Notes under the pieces: generated by a model
Database searches by the model: none
What the model was told of the DNA's origin: nothing
What the model saw: only the letters and a program-made list of their open reading frames with translations
Translations under genes and position numbers: made by a program
In this document: piece by piece, positions 25,085-34,415 of the stretch
Layout of the letters: every line of letters starts with the position of its first letter
Position numbering within the stretch: position 1 is the first letter of the stretch
NCBI GenBank assembly: GCA_025360065.1
Contig: JANYCX010000138.1
Coordinates: 1-45,516 of the forward strand
Reading direction: 5' to 3'
DNA: 45,516 bases
Origin: Acetobacteraceae bacterium
GTDB taxonomy: Bacteria; Pseudomonadota; Alphaproteobacteria; Acetobacterales; Acetobacteraceae

Positions 25085-26164
25085 ATGTCGTCTGATCGTC
25101 TTGCTGACAAGCTCGCCAACCTGCCCGCCCCTGCCCCGCCGCGCCGGCGGATGATCTGGCCAGATCGCGGCCTGTTCCTGTTCGCCGCGATGCTGGGCTT
25201 TGCTGGTATCATGGCCGCCCGATTGACCGGGACCTCCGGTCTGCCCGTCGCGATCGGCGCGGTCAGCATTATCGGGCTGTACGCAGTGATCTGTGGAGCT
25301 TCCGGCTGGTTCACAACCGAACCGGACCGGCTCGGCGATAATTGCTACTATCTTGGCTTCCTGTTCACCCTCGCCAGCCTGTCCGCCGCCCTGATCGCAG
25401 TCGAGCAACAGCCACGCGCGCTGCGAGGTGAGCTGATCGAGGCGCTGATCGGGTCCTTCGGTGTGTCGCTGCTGTCAACAGTGGCCGGGATTGCATTGCG
25501 GGCGGTGTTTTTGCAGTTGCGGCCCGAAATCATGGAGACCGAGGCTGAGCTTGAACAGGAAACCCAGTTTATCGCCGCCCGGCTGCGCGATCAGCTCGCC
25601 GCCGCCGTTTTGGAATTCGAAACTTTCCGGCTACGCACCCAGACCATGCTCGACAGCCAGACCGATCATGGTAGCCGGGTGGCTGATGAGGTCGGACGTC
25701 TGGTAGACCGGATTAGCGCGGTGGAGGTGCCGCCCGATGTCCTGACTGCCAAGCTCGATGCGGTGGGGGGCCGGGTGCTGGGCTTGGTTCACGCGCTCGA
25801 AGACGCCGCCGAGGCCGATAGCCAGCGCCAGCGCGCCCTTGCCCGGGTGGTGGAAAATCTCGACCGGATGTTTGCTCGGCTGTCCGATCTTGGCCCGTTG
25901 GAAGCCGTCGGACGGGAGGCCGCGCAATTGGCCACCGCGTTTGCCGCCGTGACGGTGCAAACCGATGCAACCCTTGCCGCACTGCGCGGGCAGGCGGAAC
26001 AACTCGCGACGCTGGGTAGCGCACTCAGCGCTGACAGTGCCAGCATGATTGAGGCGCAGCGGGCAATCCGCATCAATCTGGCGCAATCGGGCGCGGCACT
26101 TACCCAGTTGCAGGACGGGCTGGTCGAATTGGTTGACGCGGTGACCGCGCGGATGGCGCCGTGA
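25085..26164 (+). CDS. MotA/ExbB/ZorA-like membrane protein with long cytoplasmic coiled-coil tail
   Basis: A 359-residue protein. A GGGAG ribosome-binding site precedes ATG 25085. About four hydrophobic segments lie in residues 25-140: GLFLFAAMLGFAGIMAARL, VAIGAVSIIGLYAVICGA, CYYLGFLFTLASLSAALIAV and SFGVSLLSTVAGIALRAVFL. The last pair resembles the TM3-TM4 core of MotA/TolQ/ExbB-type stators. Residues 150-350 are a long heptad-rich tail, as in ZorA. It overlaps the next gene (GTGA), which encodes a MotB/ExbD-like partner. The two likely form an ion-driven membrane complex. Energy coupling and function are inferences; no Zorya effector genes are adjacent. Confidence 0.7.
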   Translation: MSSDRLADKLANLPAPAPPRRRMIWPDRGLFLFAAMLGFAGIMAARLTGTSGLPVAIGAVSIIGLYAVICGASGWFTTEPDRLGDNCYYLGFLFTLASLSAALIAVEQQPRALRGELIEALIGSFGVSLLSTVAGIALRAVFLQLRPEIMETEAELEQETQFIAARLRDQLAAAVLEFETFRLRTQTMLDSQTDHGSRVADEVGRLVDRISAVEVPPDVLTAKLDAVGGRVLGLVHALEDAAEADSQRQRALARVVENLDRMFARLSDLGPLEAVGREAAQLATAFAAVTVQTDATLAALRGQAEQLATLGSALSADSASMIEAQRAIRINLAQSGAALTQLQDGLVELVDAVTARMAP

Positions 26165-26946
26165 GACGCGGCCTTGTCAACGCCCAGGCCTATCGCAGCG
26201 GCATGGTGCTGGGGCTGACGCTCGCCGAAATCATGGTGTTGCTGGTGTTCATGATGCTGTTGGCGGCGGCTGCCTTGTTGCTGCAACAAGATAGCGCTGT
26301 CGGGGCCTTGGACGATCGGGCACGTGGCCTCGCCGCCGCCCGGGCGGAAATTCAGCTGGTGCAGGCCCGGGTCACGGGATTGGAAACCGCGCTTGACCAA
26401 TCTCGGCGGATCGCGGAGCAGGCGGATCAGGCGGATCAGGCGCGCGCGCAGTCTGAGGCCACCGCCCGCCGCCAGTACTCCCAGGCAATCGGGGCCGTCG
26501 CCGCACTGACCGACGATCTTGCCGTCGCGCGGAGCGAGGCACAAACGTTAGGTGGCCAAAACGCCCAGATGCGCGGCGAAATTCAGCGCATCCACGGCAA
26601 CGCCGGTTCCGGTCTGCCTTATTGCTGGACGGCACCAGACGGCAAGCCGATCACCCTGTTACGGATCACCCTGCGCGACACCGGCGTGATCGCCCAGGAC
26701 CCGGCGCCTCGGCCCAGAGCGGAGGACACGCTGTGGACGAAGCTTGTTGTCCTGCCGCGTGACCAATTATTGCCAATGGAGATTTTCCTGACCCAGGTTG
26801 GCGCGGCAATCGAGAAATCAAACAGCGATCGCTGCCGGCATGCGCTGGAGGTGATTGACGGCACCGGCCCGTCCAACAAACGCGGATACAAGGGCCTGAT
26901 GAACCAGTTATGGGGCAATTTCCTGCTGCGCGAGGTCGGCGGCTGA
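26161..26946 (+). CDS. MotB/ExbD-like single-span protein with coiled coil and periplasmic domain
   Basis: A 261-residue protein starting at GTG 26161 within the previous stop. One membrane helix near the N-terminus, TLAEIMVLLVFMMLLAAAAL, matches the stator-partner pattern, but a Glu stands where MotB/ExbD carry the ion-binding Asp. A coiled coil covers about residues 45-140. The C-terminal domain begins GLPYCWTAPDGKP and holds a second Cys (DRCRHALEV), so a periplasmic disulfide is possible. There is no OmpA-type peptidoglycan-binding motif. It is paired by overlap with the MotA-like gene and followed directly by a small basic protein gene. Confidence 0.7.
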   Translation: MRRGLVNAQAYRSGMVLGLTLAEIMVLLVFMMLLAAAALLLQQDSAVGALDDRARGLAAARAEIQLVQARVTGLETALDQSRRIAEQADQADQARAQSEATARRQYSQAIGAVAALTDDLAVARSEAQTLGGQNAQMRGEIQRIHGNAGSGLPYCWTAPDGKPITLLRITLRDTGVIAQDPAPRPRAEDTLWTKLVVLPRDQLLPMEIFLTQVGAAIEKSNSDRCRHALEVIDGTGPSNKRGYKGLMNQLWGNFLLREVGG

Positions 26947-27165
26947 ATGGCCGGATTGAAACCCGCCTTGGCACGGCTGCGGGATGCCGCCTTGGACCGT
27001 CTGGCACAGCGCGAGCAATTGGTGCGGTCTGCCGCGTGGCGCCGCCGCGCACTTCGCCAGCGTCGATTGCCGGCCGCCTTGGCGATACTGCGCCAGGTTA
27101 CCAGGGCGGGCAAACTCGGGCGGATCTGGATTTGGCTGGTCGCGTCATATTCCAAGCGCCCCTGA
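26947..27165 (+). CDS. Small basic protein, third gene of the stator-like operon
   Basis: A 72-residue, strongly basic protein (AWRRRALRQRRLPAALAIL) with a possible short C-terminal amphipathic or membrane-contacting stretch (LGRIWIWLVASYS). Its ATG follows the previous stop directly. Its own stop codon lies inside the 5' arm of a strong hairpin. I do not recognise a family; position implies a role with the membrane pair. Confidence 0.55.
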   Translation: MAGLKPALARLRDAALDRLAQREQLVRSAAWRRRALRQRRLPAALAILRQVTRAGKLGRIWIWLVASYSKRP

Positions 27166-27194
27166 TCCAAGAGGAATGGGTCAAGGGCGCTTGG
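27152..27194 (+). terminator. Strong hairpin overlapping the operon's last stop codon
   Basis: The left arm (27152-27168) and right arm (27178-27194) share a perfect 10-bp outer pairing, CCAAGCGCCC with GGGCGCTTGG, and form a 17-bp stem with one mismatch and one G·T pair around a 9-nt loop. The stop TGA of the small basic protein is in the left arm. No T-run follows. Confidence 0.55.
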
Positions 27195-27535
27195 CATCAT
27201 GATTGGTGACGCGGAGTTAAGGCCAGGTGTGAATGATCTTGCGTGTGCTGCGCGCGACGATCACCGGGTTTTCGTTGACGATGCCCTAGCTATCGGTGTC
27301 GCCATTCTGGACCTTCATGTTCGGCGGCAACGGATAAACCGTGACCGCGGTCGGAAGTTCCATTCCGATACTCGGCCGCTGGGTTAATGAAGCCAATCCC
27401 CTTGCCCAGACGAAACGGCATCGCTGGCCCAGGTCGGATGCTCAACTTCGGTGGAAGCTGACCGAGCCAAACCTGAGCCAGACAAGCCGGAACGTATATT
27501 ATCGGAATATACTTACCCTTTGCCTTAAAGGGCCG
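27195..27535. other. Gene-poor interval between the stator-like operon and the SDR gene
   Basis: Apart from the minus-strand DUF1236-like remnant, the interval holds a 7-bp inverted repeat, GTATATT / AATATAC (27494-27512), in an AT-rich patch. It could be an operator or promoter for the remnant. I see no other supported gene here. Confidence 0.5.
27217..27405 (-). pseudogene. Decayed DUF1236-like fragment with in-frame stop
   Basis: Read on the minus strand, one frame gives IGMELPTAVTVYPLPPNM then KVQNGDTDS, a TAG stop (27286-27288), then GIVNENPVIVARSTRKIIH and TWP before TAA (27217-27219). The two halves fit the C-terminal pattern of DUF1236-type small secreted proteins (LP-V-Y-LP, then a VN-x-x-VIV-x-x-TR core), separated by the stop. 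No start codon or signal peptide remains in frame upstream. Family recognition is from pattern memory and should be treated as tentative. Confidence 0.4.
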
Positions 27536-28288
27536 TCACCCCCGCCCGGCAAACGGCATCTTGGTCGCCATCACCGTCACAAACAGCGCGTTCGCATCCG
27601 CGGTCAGGCCCGCCATATAAACAATCGTGCGCCCGACATTATCGACATCCATCGTCGGCTCGACCGCCATCGTGCCATCCGCCTGTGGCACCCCTTTGGC
27701 CATACGCGCTGTCATCGGGGTTGCCGCGTTGCCGATGTCAATCTGCCCGCAGGCGATGTCGTATTTGCGCCCATCGAGCGCGATGGTTTTGGTCATGCCG
27801 GTAATCGCGTGCTTGGTGGCAGTGTAGGCAACCGAGCCCGGCCGCGGGGTATGCGCCGAAATCGAGCCGTTATTAATGATCCGCCCGCCTTGCGGGGTCT
27901 GGTCGCGCATCAACCGAAACGCGGCGTTGGCGCACAGGAAGGCGCCGTTGAGATTGACTGCGACCACGCGCTGCCACTGGTCCCAGGTGAAGTCGCCAAA
28001 ATTGGTTGCTGGCACATTGCCGCCCGCATTGTTGAACAGCACGTCGAGGCGGCCGAATTTGGTCTTGGCGGCGGCGAATAATGCCTCGACCTGGGCGGGA
28101 TCGGTGACATCGGTGGGCACTGCCAGCACGTCGGCGGCCGAGACGCGGGCCAACGCGATGGTTTCTTCCAGTGCGTCGGCGCGGCGCCCGGCCAACACCA
28201 GTTTGTAGCCGTCCGCCAGCAAAGCGAGCGCCGCCGAACGTCCGACGCCGCTGCCTGCCCCGGTTACCAGAGCGATCCGTGATGTCAT
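27536..28288 (-). CDS. SDR-family NAD(P)-dependent oxidoreductase
   Basis: A 250-residue classical short-chain dehydrogenase. The cofactor loop is TGAGSGVG (near residue 10), followed by NNAG, the catalytic Ser in NNGSISAHT, and YTATK with the Tyr-x-x-x-Lys pair. The C-terminus includes [18 protein letters not shown]. The start at 28288 has a GGGGAGG ribosome-binding site. It is divergent from the aminotransferase gene with a 90-nt gap. The substrate (an alcohol or ketone) is not evident. Confidence 0.93.
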   Translation of the reverse strand: MTSRIALVTGAGSGVGRSAALALLADGYKLVLAGRRADALEETIALARVSAADVLAVPTDVTDPAQVEALFAAAKTKFGRLDVLFNNAGGNVPATNFGDFTWDQWQRVVAVNLNGAFLCANAAFRLMRDQTPQGGRIINNGSISAHTPRPGSVAYTATKHAITGMTKTIALDGRKYDIACGQIDIGNAATPMTARMAKGVPQADGTMAVEPTMDVDNVGRTIVYMAGLTADANALFVTVMATKMPFAGRG

Positions 28289-28378
28289 ATTTGCCTCCCC
28301 AAAAACCGGATTGAAGCATGATACTTGACTGTTGTCGCCGGGCGCGCTGCGATGCGCCCAACAGCAGGGGTCCAGGCC

Positions 28379-29683
28379 ATGAACGTCACCCGCAATATCA
28401 CGCTCGACGCCGCAATCGCCGATGCCAAACGTGACTATACCGACCGCCACGCGGCGAGCCTCGCCAACCATCTGCGCGCACTTGGGCCAATGCCAGGCGG
28501 CAACACACGGTCGGTGCTGTTCTACGATCCCTTTCCCCTGACCTTCGCCCGCGGCGAGGGTGCGTACTTGTTCGACATCGATGGCAATCGCTACGCCGAC
28601 TTCCTCGGCGAATACACTGCCGGAATCGCCGGGCACTCCCACCCCGCCATTCGCCGCGCGATCATTGAGGCCCTTGATGGCGGCATCAATCTCGGCGGCC
28701 ACAACACCTATGAGCCGCGCTTTGCTGAGGCGGTGACTGCACGCTTTCCGTCGATGGAACAGGTCCGTTTCGCCAATTCGGGCACCGAGGCCAACATCCT
28801 CGCCATCAGCACCGCACGTGCCAAGACCGGGCGATCCAAGGTGATGGTGATGCGCGGCGGCTATCACGGCGCGGTCTTCACTTTTTCCGCCGGCGCCAAC
28901 ATCAACGCCCCCTATGACTATGTTTACGGGATCTACAACGATATTTCGGCCACGCTTGCCGAAATCACCGCCCACGCGGCCGATCTCGCCTGCATTATCC
29001 TCGAACCGATGCTCGGCGGCGGTGGCTGCATCGCGGCAAGCCGGGAATTTCTGCAAGCGCTGCGCGACGCCGCAACCCAACACGGCATCGTGCTGATCTT
29101 CGATGAGGTGATGACCTCCCGGCTGTCGCCCGGTGGGTTGCAGGCCAAGGTCGGGGTGATCCCCGATATGACCGCTTTGGGAAAATATGTCGGTGGCGGC
29201 ATGAGCTTTGGCGCCTTCGGCGGCCGCGCTGAATTAATGGCGCTGTTCGACCCGCGCCGCGCCGACGCGCTCCCCCATGCTGGCACCTTCAACAACAACG
29301 TGCTGACCATGGCCGCCGGGCATGCCGCGCTTACCGAAGTCTATACGCCCGAGGCCGCCGCGCTGCTGAACGCGACGGGCGAGAAATTGCGCGCCAGGCT
29401 CAACATGATCTGCGAGCGCCAGGGTGTCGCAATGCAGTTCACCGGCATCGGGTCGATGATGGCCGTGCACATGCTGCGTGGGCCGGTGCGGTCCCCGGCC
29501 GATGCGGCGAAAGGCAACATGGCGGCCAAGGAATTGCTGTTCTTTGATATGCTCAAGGCCGGGTTCTGGATCGCCCGGCGCGGCATGATGGCGCTGAACG
29601 TGATGCTGAACCAGGGCGATTACGACGGCTTTGTGGATGGCGTGGAGGAGTTTGTGGTCTCCCGCAAGGCGTTGCTGGTTTAG
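28379..29683 (+). CDS. Class-III aminotransferase, glutamate-1-semialdehyde 2,1-aminomutase-like
   Basis: A 434-residue PLP enzyme of the aminomutase/class-III transaminase fold. Landmarks are [19 protein letters not shown] (cofactor phosphate region), [18 protein letters not shown] (Asp binding the PLP ring) and [18 protein letters not shown] with the Schiff-base Lys. The likeness to HemL is in fold and motifs, but an extra housekeeping role in haem synthesis is not certain; many relatives act on other amino compounds. It is convergent with the secreted methyltransferase gene. Confidence 0.88.
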   Translation: MNVTRNITLDAAIADAKRDYTDRHAASLANHLRALGPMPGGNTRSVLFYDPFPLTFARGEGAYLFDIDGNRYADFLGEYTAGIAGHSHPAIRRAIIEALDGGINLGGHNTYEPRFAEAVTARFPSMEQVRFANSGTEANILAISTARAKTGRSKVMVMRGGYHGAVFTFSAGANINAPYDYVYGIYNDISATLAEITAHAADLACIILEPMLGGGGCIAASREFLQALRDAATQHGIVLIFDEVMTSRLSPGGLQAKVGVIPDMTALGKYVGGGMSFGAFGGRAELMALFDPRRADALPHAGTFNNNVLTMAAGHAALTEVYTPEAAALLNATGEKLRARLNMICERQGVAMQFTGIGSMMAVHMLRGPVRSPADAAKGNMAAKELLFFDMLKAGFWIARRGMMALNVMLNQGDYDGFVDGVEEFVVSRKALLV

Positions 29684-29707
29684 GGCACGCGAAGGCGCCG
29701 CCTGCAT

Positions 29708-30556
29708 TCAGGGCTTCACAAACTTCACCACATACTCATCCTTAGGCTGTGCTGGGTCGGGGGTGTTCTTGTCCTTGGGATCATTCGGGTTGGCGAGAAA
29801 ATCCGCCTCGCCGAGCAGTTTGAAGCCGGCCGCCTCGATCTCGCGGCGCAGGAACCCCGGCTCAATCCGGTGCAAGGTGCCGGCTTCGGAAATCCCGGTG
29901 CCAGGTCTGCCGGCATGGTCGGCAATGACGAACATCCCGCCCGATTTCAGCGCCTGGAACACTGACGCGTTCATCGCCGCGCGGTCCACGCCCATCCAGC
30001 CAAGATCGTGATAGTTGAACATCAACGTCACCAAATCTACCTTGCCCGCGAGTTCTGGCGGGGCGGCATCTTCAAACGGGCGGATTACCGCGGTGATCGG
30101 CGCGCCGTTGCCGGATTTGGCGATGTTGGCGGCACGGTCGGCCAACGTCACCGGCGGTGGGCGCGCGGCGGTAGGCGCGGGCGCGGGTGTGGCGGAGGGA
30201 TTGCTGTTGCCTTCCGGAGCGGCTGGCGTCGGCATAGGACGGGCCGGATCGCGCGGCCGGTTCTGGCCGTAGACTGTCCCGGTTGGCCCCACCGCACGGG
30301 CGAGCAATTCGGTGGTGTAACCCCCGGCGGCACTGATATCGAGCGCCGTCATCCCTGGCTTGATCGCCAGGAATTCCAGCATCTGCGCCGGCTTGCGGCG
30401 AATGTCATTGGTTCGATCCGCCGCGCTGCGATCGGGGCTGGTGATGATTTCGGCGATCCTTGCCGCTGAAATCGGTTGCGCCCACGCCAGCACCGGCTGG
30501 AGCAACAGTGCCACCCCCAGGATCGCCGCCGCGAGGTCTTTGCAAATCTTTTTCAT
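29708..30556 (-). CDS. Predicted secreted class I SAM-dependent methyltransferase (COG4798-like)
   Basis: A 282-residue protein with a signal peptide (KKICKDLAAAILGVALLLQ, cleavage near AWAQ). After it comes a methyltransferase core: LEFLAIKPGMTALDISAAGG (motif I), then VDLVTLMFNYHDLGWM and SGGMFVIADHAGRPGTG. A Pro/Ala-rich insertion (about residues 100-135) interrupts the fold. An exported methyltransferase is odd because SAM is cytosolic, but this family commonly has such leaders. It sits 20 nt downstream of the CorA-family gene on the same strand. Confidence 0.82.
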   Translation of the reverse strand: MKKICKDLAAAILGVALLLQPVLAWAQPISAARIAEIITSPDRSAADRTNDIRRKPAQMLEFLAIKPGMTALDISAAGGYTTELLARAVGPTGTVYGQNRPRDPARPMPTPAAPEGNSNPSATPAPAPTAARPPPVTLADRAANIAKSGNGAPITAVIRPFEDAAPPELAGKVDLVTLMFNYHDLGWMGVDRAAMNASVFQALKSGGMFVIADHAGRPGTGISEAGTLHRIEPGFLRREIEAAGFKLLGEADFLANPNDPKDKNTPDPAQPKDEYVVKFVKP

Positions 30557-30576
30557 TGGGCTGTCCTTCTGCGGCT

Positions 30577-31536
30577 CTACAGCCAGCCGCGCAGTTTGAA
30601 CCAGATAATCGGGCATACCGCACTCAGCACAATCAGCGCCAGCCCATACTGATAGCCCCAGCTCCAGCTCAGCTCCGGCATGTCGTGAAAATTCATCCCA
30701 TACATGCTGGCAACCAGGGTTGGCGGCACGCCCACCACCGACACCACGGTAAGCACCTTGATGATATTGTTCTGCTCAATATTGATCAGGCCGAGGGTCG
30801 CATCGAGCAGCAATTGCACCTTGTTGGTCAGGTGCATATTATAATCGTTCAAAGAACTGATATCGGCGCGCTGGGTTTCGAGCCGCAAGCGCAGTGCCGG
30901 CGGCAGCGCTTCAGCGGACTGACCGAGCACATAGGGTACAATGCGCGCGACACCGAGCAAGCTGTCGCGGATTTTCGACGCGATGTCACCACAGCGCCCG
31001 ATCTGACGCAGGATGGCGCGCAGATTGGCATCCTCGCGCGCTGGCGGCCCGCCCTTGTGCACGCTGAACACATGATGGGACACCTCGTCCAATTCGGACC
31101 CAACCGTTTCAAGCACGTCGGCGATCCGATCAACGATCGCGTCCATCACCCCGACAAAAGCGGTTTGGCTGCCGCGATCCTGAGCGTCGGGCTTGGACCA
31201 TACCGCAGCAAAGGTTTTGAACGCGGTCAGCGGTTCGAACCGCACGGTAATCAGCCGGGATTTACTCAGCACAAACCCGAGCGGGGTGGTAATCGACATC
31301 CCCGCCCCATCGCGGAACACCACCGGGGTGGTCAAATAAAGCGCATTCGCCTCGGTACGCAGCCGGCTTGAGCTTTCAATTTCGCTGAGTTCGGCGCGAT
31401 CGGGAATGTGGAGGCCGGAGTGTTGCTCGACCCAGGAGATTTCTTCCGCAGTTCCGTCGAGCAGGTCGATCCATATCGCGCCACCGGGCAGGGCGGTGGG
31501 CAGGTCATCCACGCGGTGTCCATCAAGCATCAACAT
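30577..31536 (-). CDS. CorA-family magnesium transporter
   Basis: A 319-residue protein with a large N-terminal cytoplasmic domain and two C-terminal membrane helices. The diagnostic loop YGMNFHDMPE follows VLTVVSVVGVPPTLVASM. CorA proteins form pentameric Mg2+ (or Co2+/Zn2+) channels. It is followed on the same strand by the secreted methyltransferase, 20 nt away. Confidence 0.93.
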   Translation of the reverse strand: MLMLDGHRVDDLPTALPGGAIWIDLLDGTAEEISWVEQHSGLHIPDRAELSEIESSSRLRTEANALYLTTPVVFRDGAGMSITTPLGFVLSKSRLITVRFEPLTAFKTFAAVWSKPDAQDRGSQTAFVGVMDAIVDRIADVLETVGSELDEVSHHVFSVHKGGPPAREDANLRAILRQIGRCGDIASKIRDSLLGVARIVPYVLGQSAEALPPALRLRLETQRADISSLNDYNMHLTNKVQLLLDATLGLINIEQNNIIKVLTVVSVVGVPPTLVASMYGMNFHDMPELSWSWGYQYGLALIVLSAVCPIIWFKLRGWL

Positions 31537-31686
31537 TTCGACTGCCCTCCAAGCTCGGATGATCTACTCTGCACTGTATTCTGTCCAATTCACCCGCGTG
31601 GCCATTGATTAAACACTGCCGCAGAGTCAATGGTTTCACCGCGCCGCCATCCCCATGTCAGCGTGCTACTCGACCGGAGTTCGCCC

Positions 31687-33213
31687 ATGCCCACCACCCC
31701 GCGCCCAGTGATGCTTGCCATCCTCGATGGTTGGGGCTGGCGCGAAGATCGTGCCGACAATGCCGTGGCATTGGCCAACACGCCGAATTTTGACCGGCTT
31801 TGGGCCGCGTGCCCGCATGCCTTGCTGCGCACATCGGGCCTTGATGTTGGGCTGCCGCCGGGACAGATGGGCAATTCCGAGGTCGGGCACCTCAATATCG
31901 GCGCCGGCCGCGTGGTTATGCAGGATCTGCCGCGCATCGGGGCAGCGATTGCGGATGGCTCGGTTGCCCGCCTGCCGGCGCTTATCGGGCTGATCGCCAA
32001 GCTGAAAGCATCGGGCGGCATGTGCCATCTGATGGGGTTGGTGTCACCGGGCGGGGTGCATTCGCACCAGGATCACGCGATCGCGCTGGCGGAGATTTTG
32101 ACCAAAGCTGGCATTAAGACTGTAGTGCACGCTTGGCTTGATGGCCGCGACACACCGCCACGGTCGGGGGGCGACGATATCGCCCGGCTTGCAGCAGCCC
32201 TGCCCGCAAGTGTGAAAATCGCCACCGTCAGCGGTCGCTATTTTGCAATGGATCGGGATAATCGCTGGGACCGGGTATCGAAGGCCTATCTCGCCATGGT
32301 CGAGGCCGATGCACCCCGCGCGGCGACCGACACCGAAATGATCGCAGCCGCCTATAAGGCCGACATCACCGATGAATTCATCCTGCCGGCGGTGATCGGC
32401 GATTATGCCGGGATGCAGGATGGTGATGGCATTCTGAGTTTCAATTTCCGCGCTGACCGGGTGCGCGAAATTCTCGCCGCCCTGCTCGATCCGGGGTTTT
32501 CTGGCTTCACGCGACCACGAATTGTTCAATTCGCGGCAGCCACCGGCATGACCTATTACAGCGACGCCCTGGCGCCCTTTCTTGCCACGATGTTCGCGCA
32601 AATCCCGATGACGCATTTGCTTGGGCAGGTCGTCGCGGCCGCAGGCCGCACCCAATTGCGCATGGCCGAGACCGAAAAATACCCCCACGTGACCTACTTT
32701 TTCAATGGTGGGGAGGAAAAGCCCAACCCGCACGAAGACCGGGTGATGGAACCATCCCCCAAGGTCGCGACCTATGACTTGCAGCCGGAAATGTCGGCAC
32801 CGGCCCTGACCGACACGGCAGTGGCCGCGATTGGTTCGGGCAAATATGACCTGATCATCCTGAATTTCGCCAATGCCGACATGGTTGGCCATAGTGGCAA
32901 CTTGCCGGCGGCGATCCGTGCGGTTGAAACCGTCGATACTGCGCTCGGCCGCATTGCCGACGCGATCGCCAAGGCGGGCGGGGCCATGCTGGTGACGGCC
33001 GATCACGGCAATTGCGAAATGATGCGCGATCCGGTGACCGGCGGGCCGCACACCTCCCACACCACCAATCCGGTGCCGGTATTCATCACCGGCAGCACCG
33101 CGACGGCGCTCAACGACGGAAGACTTGCCGATATCGCCCCGACCTTGCTCGCTTTGATGGGCCTGACGCAGCCGGCGGAAATGACTGGCCAAATCCTTTT
33201 CAGCGCAAAATGA
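31687..33213 (+). CDS. gpmI: 2,3-bisphosphoglycerate-independent phosphoglycerate mutase
   Basis: A 508-residue, Mn2+-dependent glycolytic enzyme interconverting 3- and 2-phosphoglycerate. The phosphorylated Ser is Ser64 in GQMGNSEVGH; other landmarks are MLAILDGWGWRE at the start, GRYFAMDRDNRWDR and the C-terminal metal site VTADHGNCEMM. ATG 31687 has GGAG 8 nt upstream. Its stop overlaps the EnvC-like gene (ATGA). In E. coli gpmI, envC and yibQ are likewise neighbours, supporting a conserved link of this set. Confidence 0.96.
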   Translation: MPTTPRPVMLAILDGWGWREDRADNAVALANTPNFDRLWAACPHALLRTSGLDVGLPPGQMGNSEVGHLNIGAGRVVMQDLPRIGAAIADGSVARLPALIGLIAKLKASGGMCHLMGLVSPGGVHSHQDHAIALAEILTKAGIKTVVHAWLDGRDTPPRSGGDDIARLAAALPASVKIATVSGRYFAMDRDNRWDRVSKAYLAMVEADAPRAATDTEMIAAAYKADITDEFILPAVIGDYAGMQDGDGILSFNFRADRVREILAALLDPGFSGFTRPRIVQFAAATGMTYYSDALAPFLATMFAQIPMTHLLGQVVAAAGRTQLRMAETEKYPHVTYFFNGGEEKPNPHEDRVMEPSPKVATYDLQPEMSAPALTDTAVAAIGSGKYDLIILNFANADMVGHSGNLPAAIRAVETVDTALGRIADAIAKAGGAMLVTADHGNCEMMRDPVTGGPHTSHTTNPVPVFITGSTATALNDGRLADIAPTLLALMGLTQPAEMTGQILFSAK

Positions 33214-34322
33214 TCGCCAGACTGGCGCTGGTGGCGCTGCTGGTGGCGTTGTCCTGTGCCAGCCGGGCCGCGCCATCGGCCCGCGACGCCCAGCTTGCCG
33301 CCCAGGCCCGGGCGACCGCCGCCCGCGCCGAGGAACAGGCATTGGCCTTGGCCCAGGCAGGGGCGCTTGCCCGTTTGCGCCTCGCCGAGGCTGCGACCGA
33401 CGCGGCGGCGGAAAAACTCGCCAGTCTCGCCCAGCGCCGCAACCTTGTCGCATCGCGTCTGGCATCGCGGGAAGCCGATGTCACACCGCTTGTCCCGGCG
33501 CTGTATCACCTGTCCGCTGACCCGGTCGCGGTATTGGCCAGCATCAACATTCCCGCCGACCAGGCCCTGGCCGGTGCCCGGCTGCTTGGCGCATTCGCCC
33601 GCCAGATCGCGCTTGATGCCGCCGCTGCGCGCGCCGAAAAGGCCGAGTTGGACGGGCTGCAAGCTGCCTTCGACGCCGAGTTGCCCAGGCTTGCTGCCGC
33701 CCAGATCGCCCAGGCGCAGGCTGCCGCCAGCCTTGATCAGCAATGGCGCCGAACCGTCAAAATCCGTCGCGAAGCCGATGATGACGCAGCTTCGGCCAAC
33801 CGCCAGGTCGCACTTGATGCCGCCCATGCCGAAACCGTCAACGCCGCCATCACCCGGATCGAGGCTGCGCGTGACCGCCGAGACCGCGAGATAATCGATC
33901 AGCCCAAGCCCGCTCGGGCCGCCGCGATCCAGGCTTTCACCGCCCCGGTATCGGGTGCCATCACCCGTCATTTCGGTGATGCCAGCGATGCCGGGGCCGC
34001 CACCGGGGTCGCCTATCAGCCGGCCCCTGGCGCGCTTGTGGTGGCACCTTGCGGCGGCCGGGTGGTCTATGCCGGCCCGTTCCGCAGTTTCGGCATCTTG
34101 CTGATTATCGAATGCGGCGGCGGCACCCATGTTGTCCTGTCCGGCTTCGAACGGCTCGACATCCAGCTTGGGCGCGGTATTGCCAGTGGCGCACCGGTCG
34201 GTGTTATGCCAGGTTGGAATCCGCATGCATCCAAACCCCGCCCTTTGCTGTATGTCGAAGTAAGGCGTGCGGGCCGGGCTGTCGATCCGTTACCGGTGCT
34301 GGCCGGCAAAGGGGGGCTGTGA
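33210..34322 (+). CDS. EnvC-like murein hydrolase activator with degenerate LytM domain
   Basis: A 370-residue protein: signal peptide (LALVALLVALSCASRAA), a long coiled coil (about 20-225), and a C-terminal LytM/M23 domain (about 240-365). In the LytM domain the zinc ligands are replaced: the first His/Asp region reads GVAYQPAPG, the HxxG site reads IIECGGG, and the final HxH region reads LYVEVR. This fits an activator of cell-wall amidases at the septum rather than an active peptidase. It overlaps gpmI by 4 nt; ctpA follows after 93 nt. Confidence 0.85.
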   Translation: MIARLALVALLVALSCASRAAPSARDAQLAAQARATAARAEEQALALAQAGALARLRLAEAATDAAAEKLASLAQRRNLVASRLASREADVTPLVPALYHLSADPVAVLASINIPADQALAGARLLGAFARQIALDAAAARAEKAELDGLQAAFDAELPRLAAAQIAQAQAAASLDQQWRRTVKIRREADDDAASANRQVALDAAHAETVNAAITRIEAARDRRDREIIDQPKPARAAAIQAFTAPVSGAITRHFGDASDAGAATGVAYQPAPGALVVAPCGGRVVYAGPFRSFGILLIIECGGGTHVVLSGFERLDIQLGRGIASGAPVGVMPGWNPHASKPRPLLYVEVRRAGRAVDPLPVLAGKGGL

Positions 34323-34415
34323 TCCCCGCTACTCGCCCTGGAAGTTTCCCGCTATAGAGGCATATTGTATCAGAAGCGGCGTTGCGCCGATACGCCGCGC
34401 GAGAGGATTGAACCG

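Noticed and set aside
25085..27165. Complete Zorya defence system
   Set aside because: Only stator-like parts are present; there is no ZorC, ZorD helicase or ZorE nuclease, and the partner lacks an OmpA-type domain.
27199..27387. 62-residue plus-strand frame in the gap after the stator-like operon
   Set aside because: It has no ribosome-binding site and lies antisense to the more convincing DUF1236-like remnant.
27536..29083. Extended 515-residue reading of the SDR gene
   Set aside because: The added N-terminal part is antisense to the aminotransferase gene; the true start has a strong ribosome-binding site at 28288.
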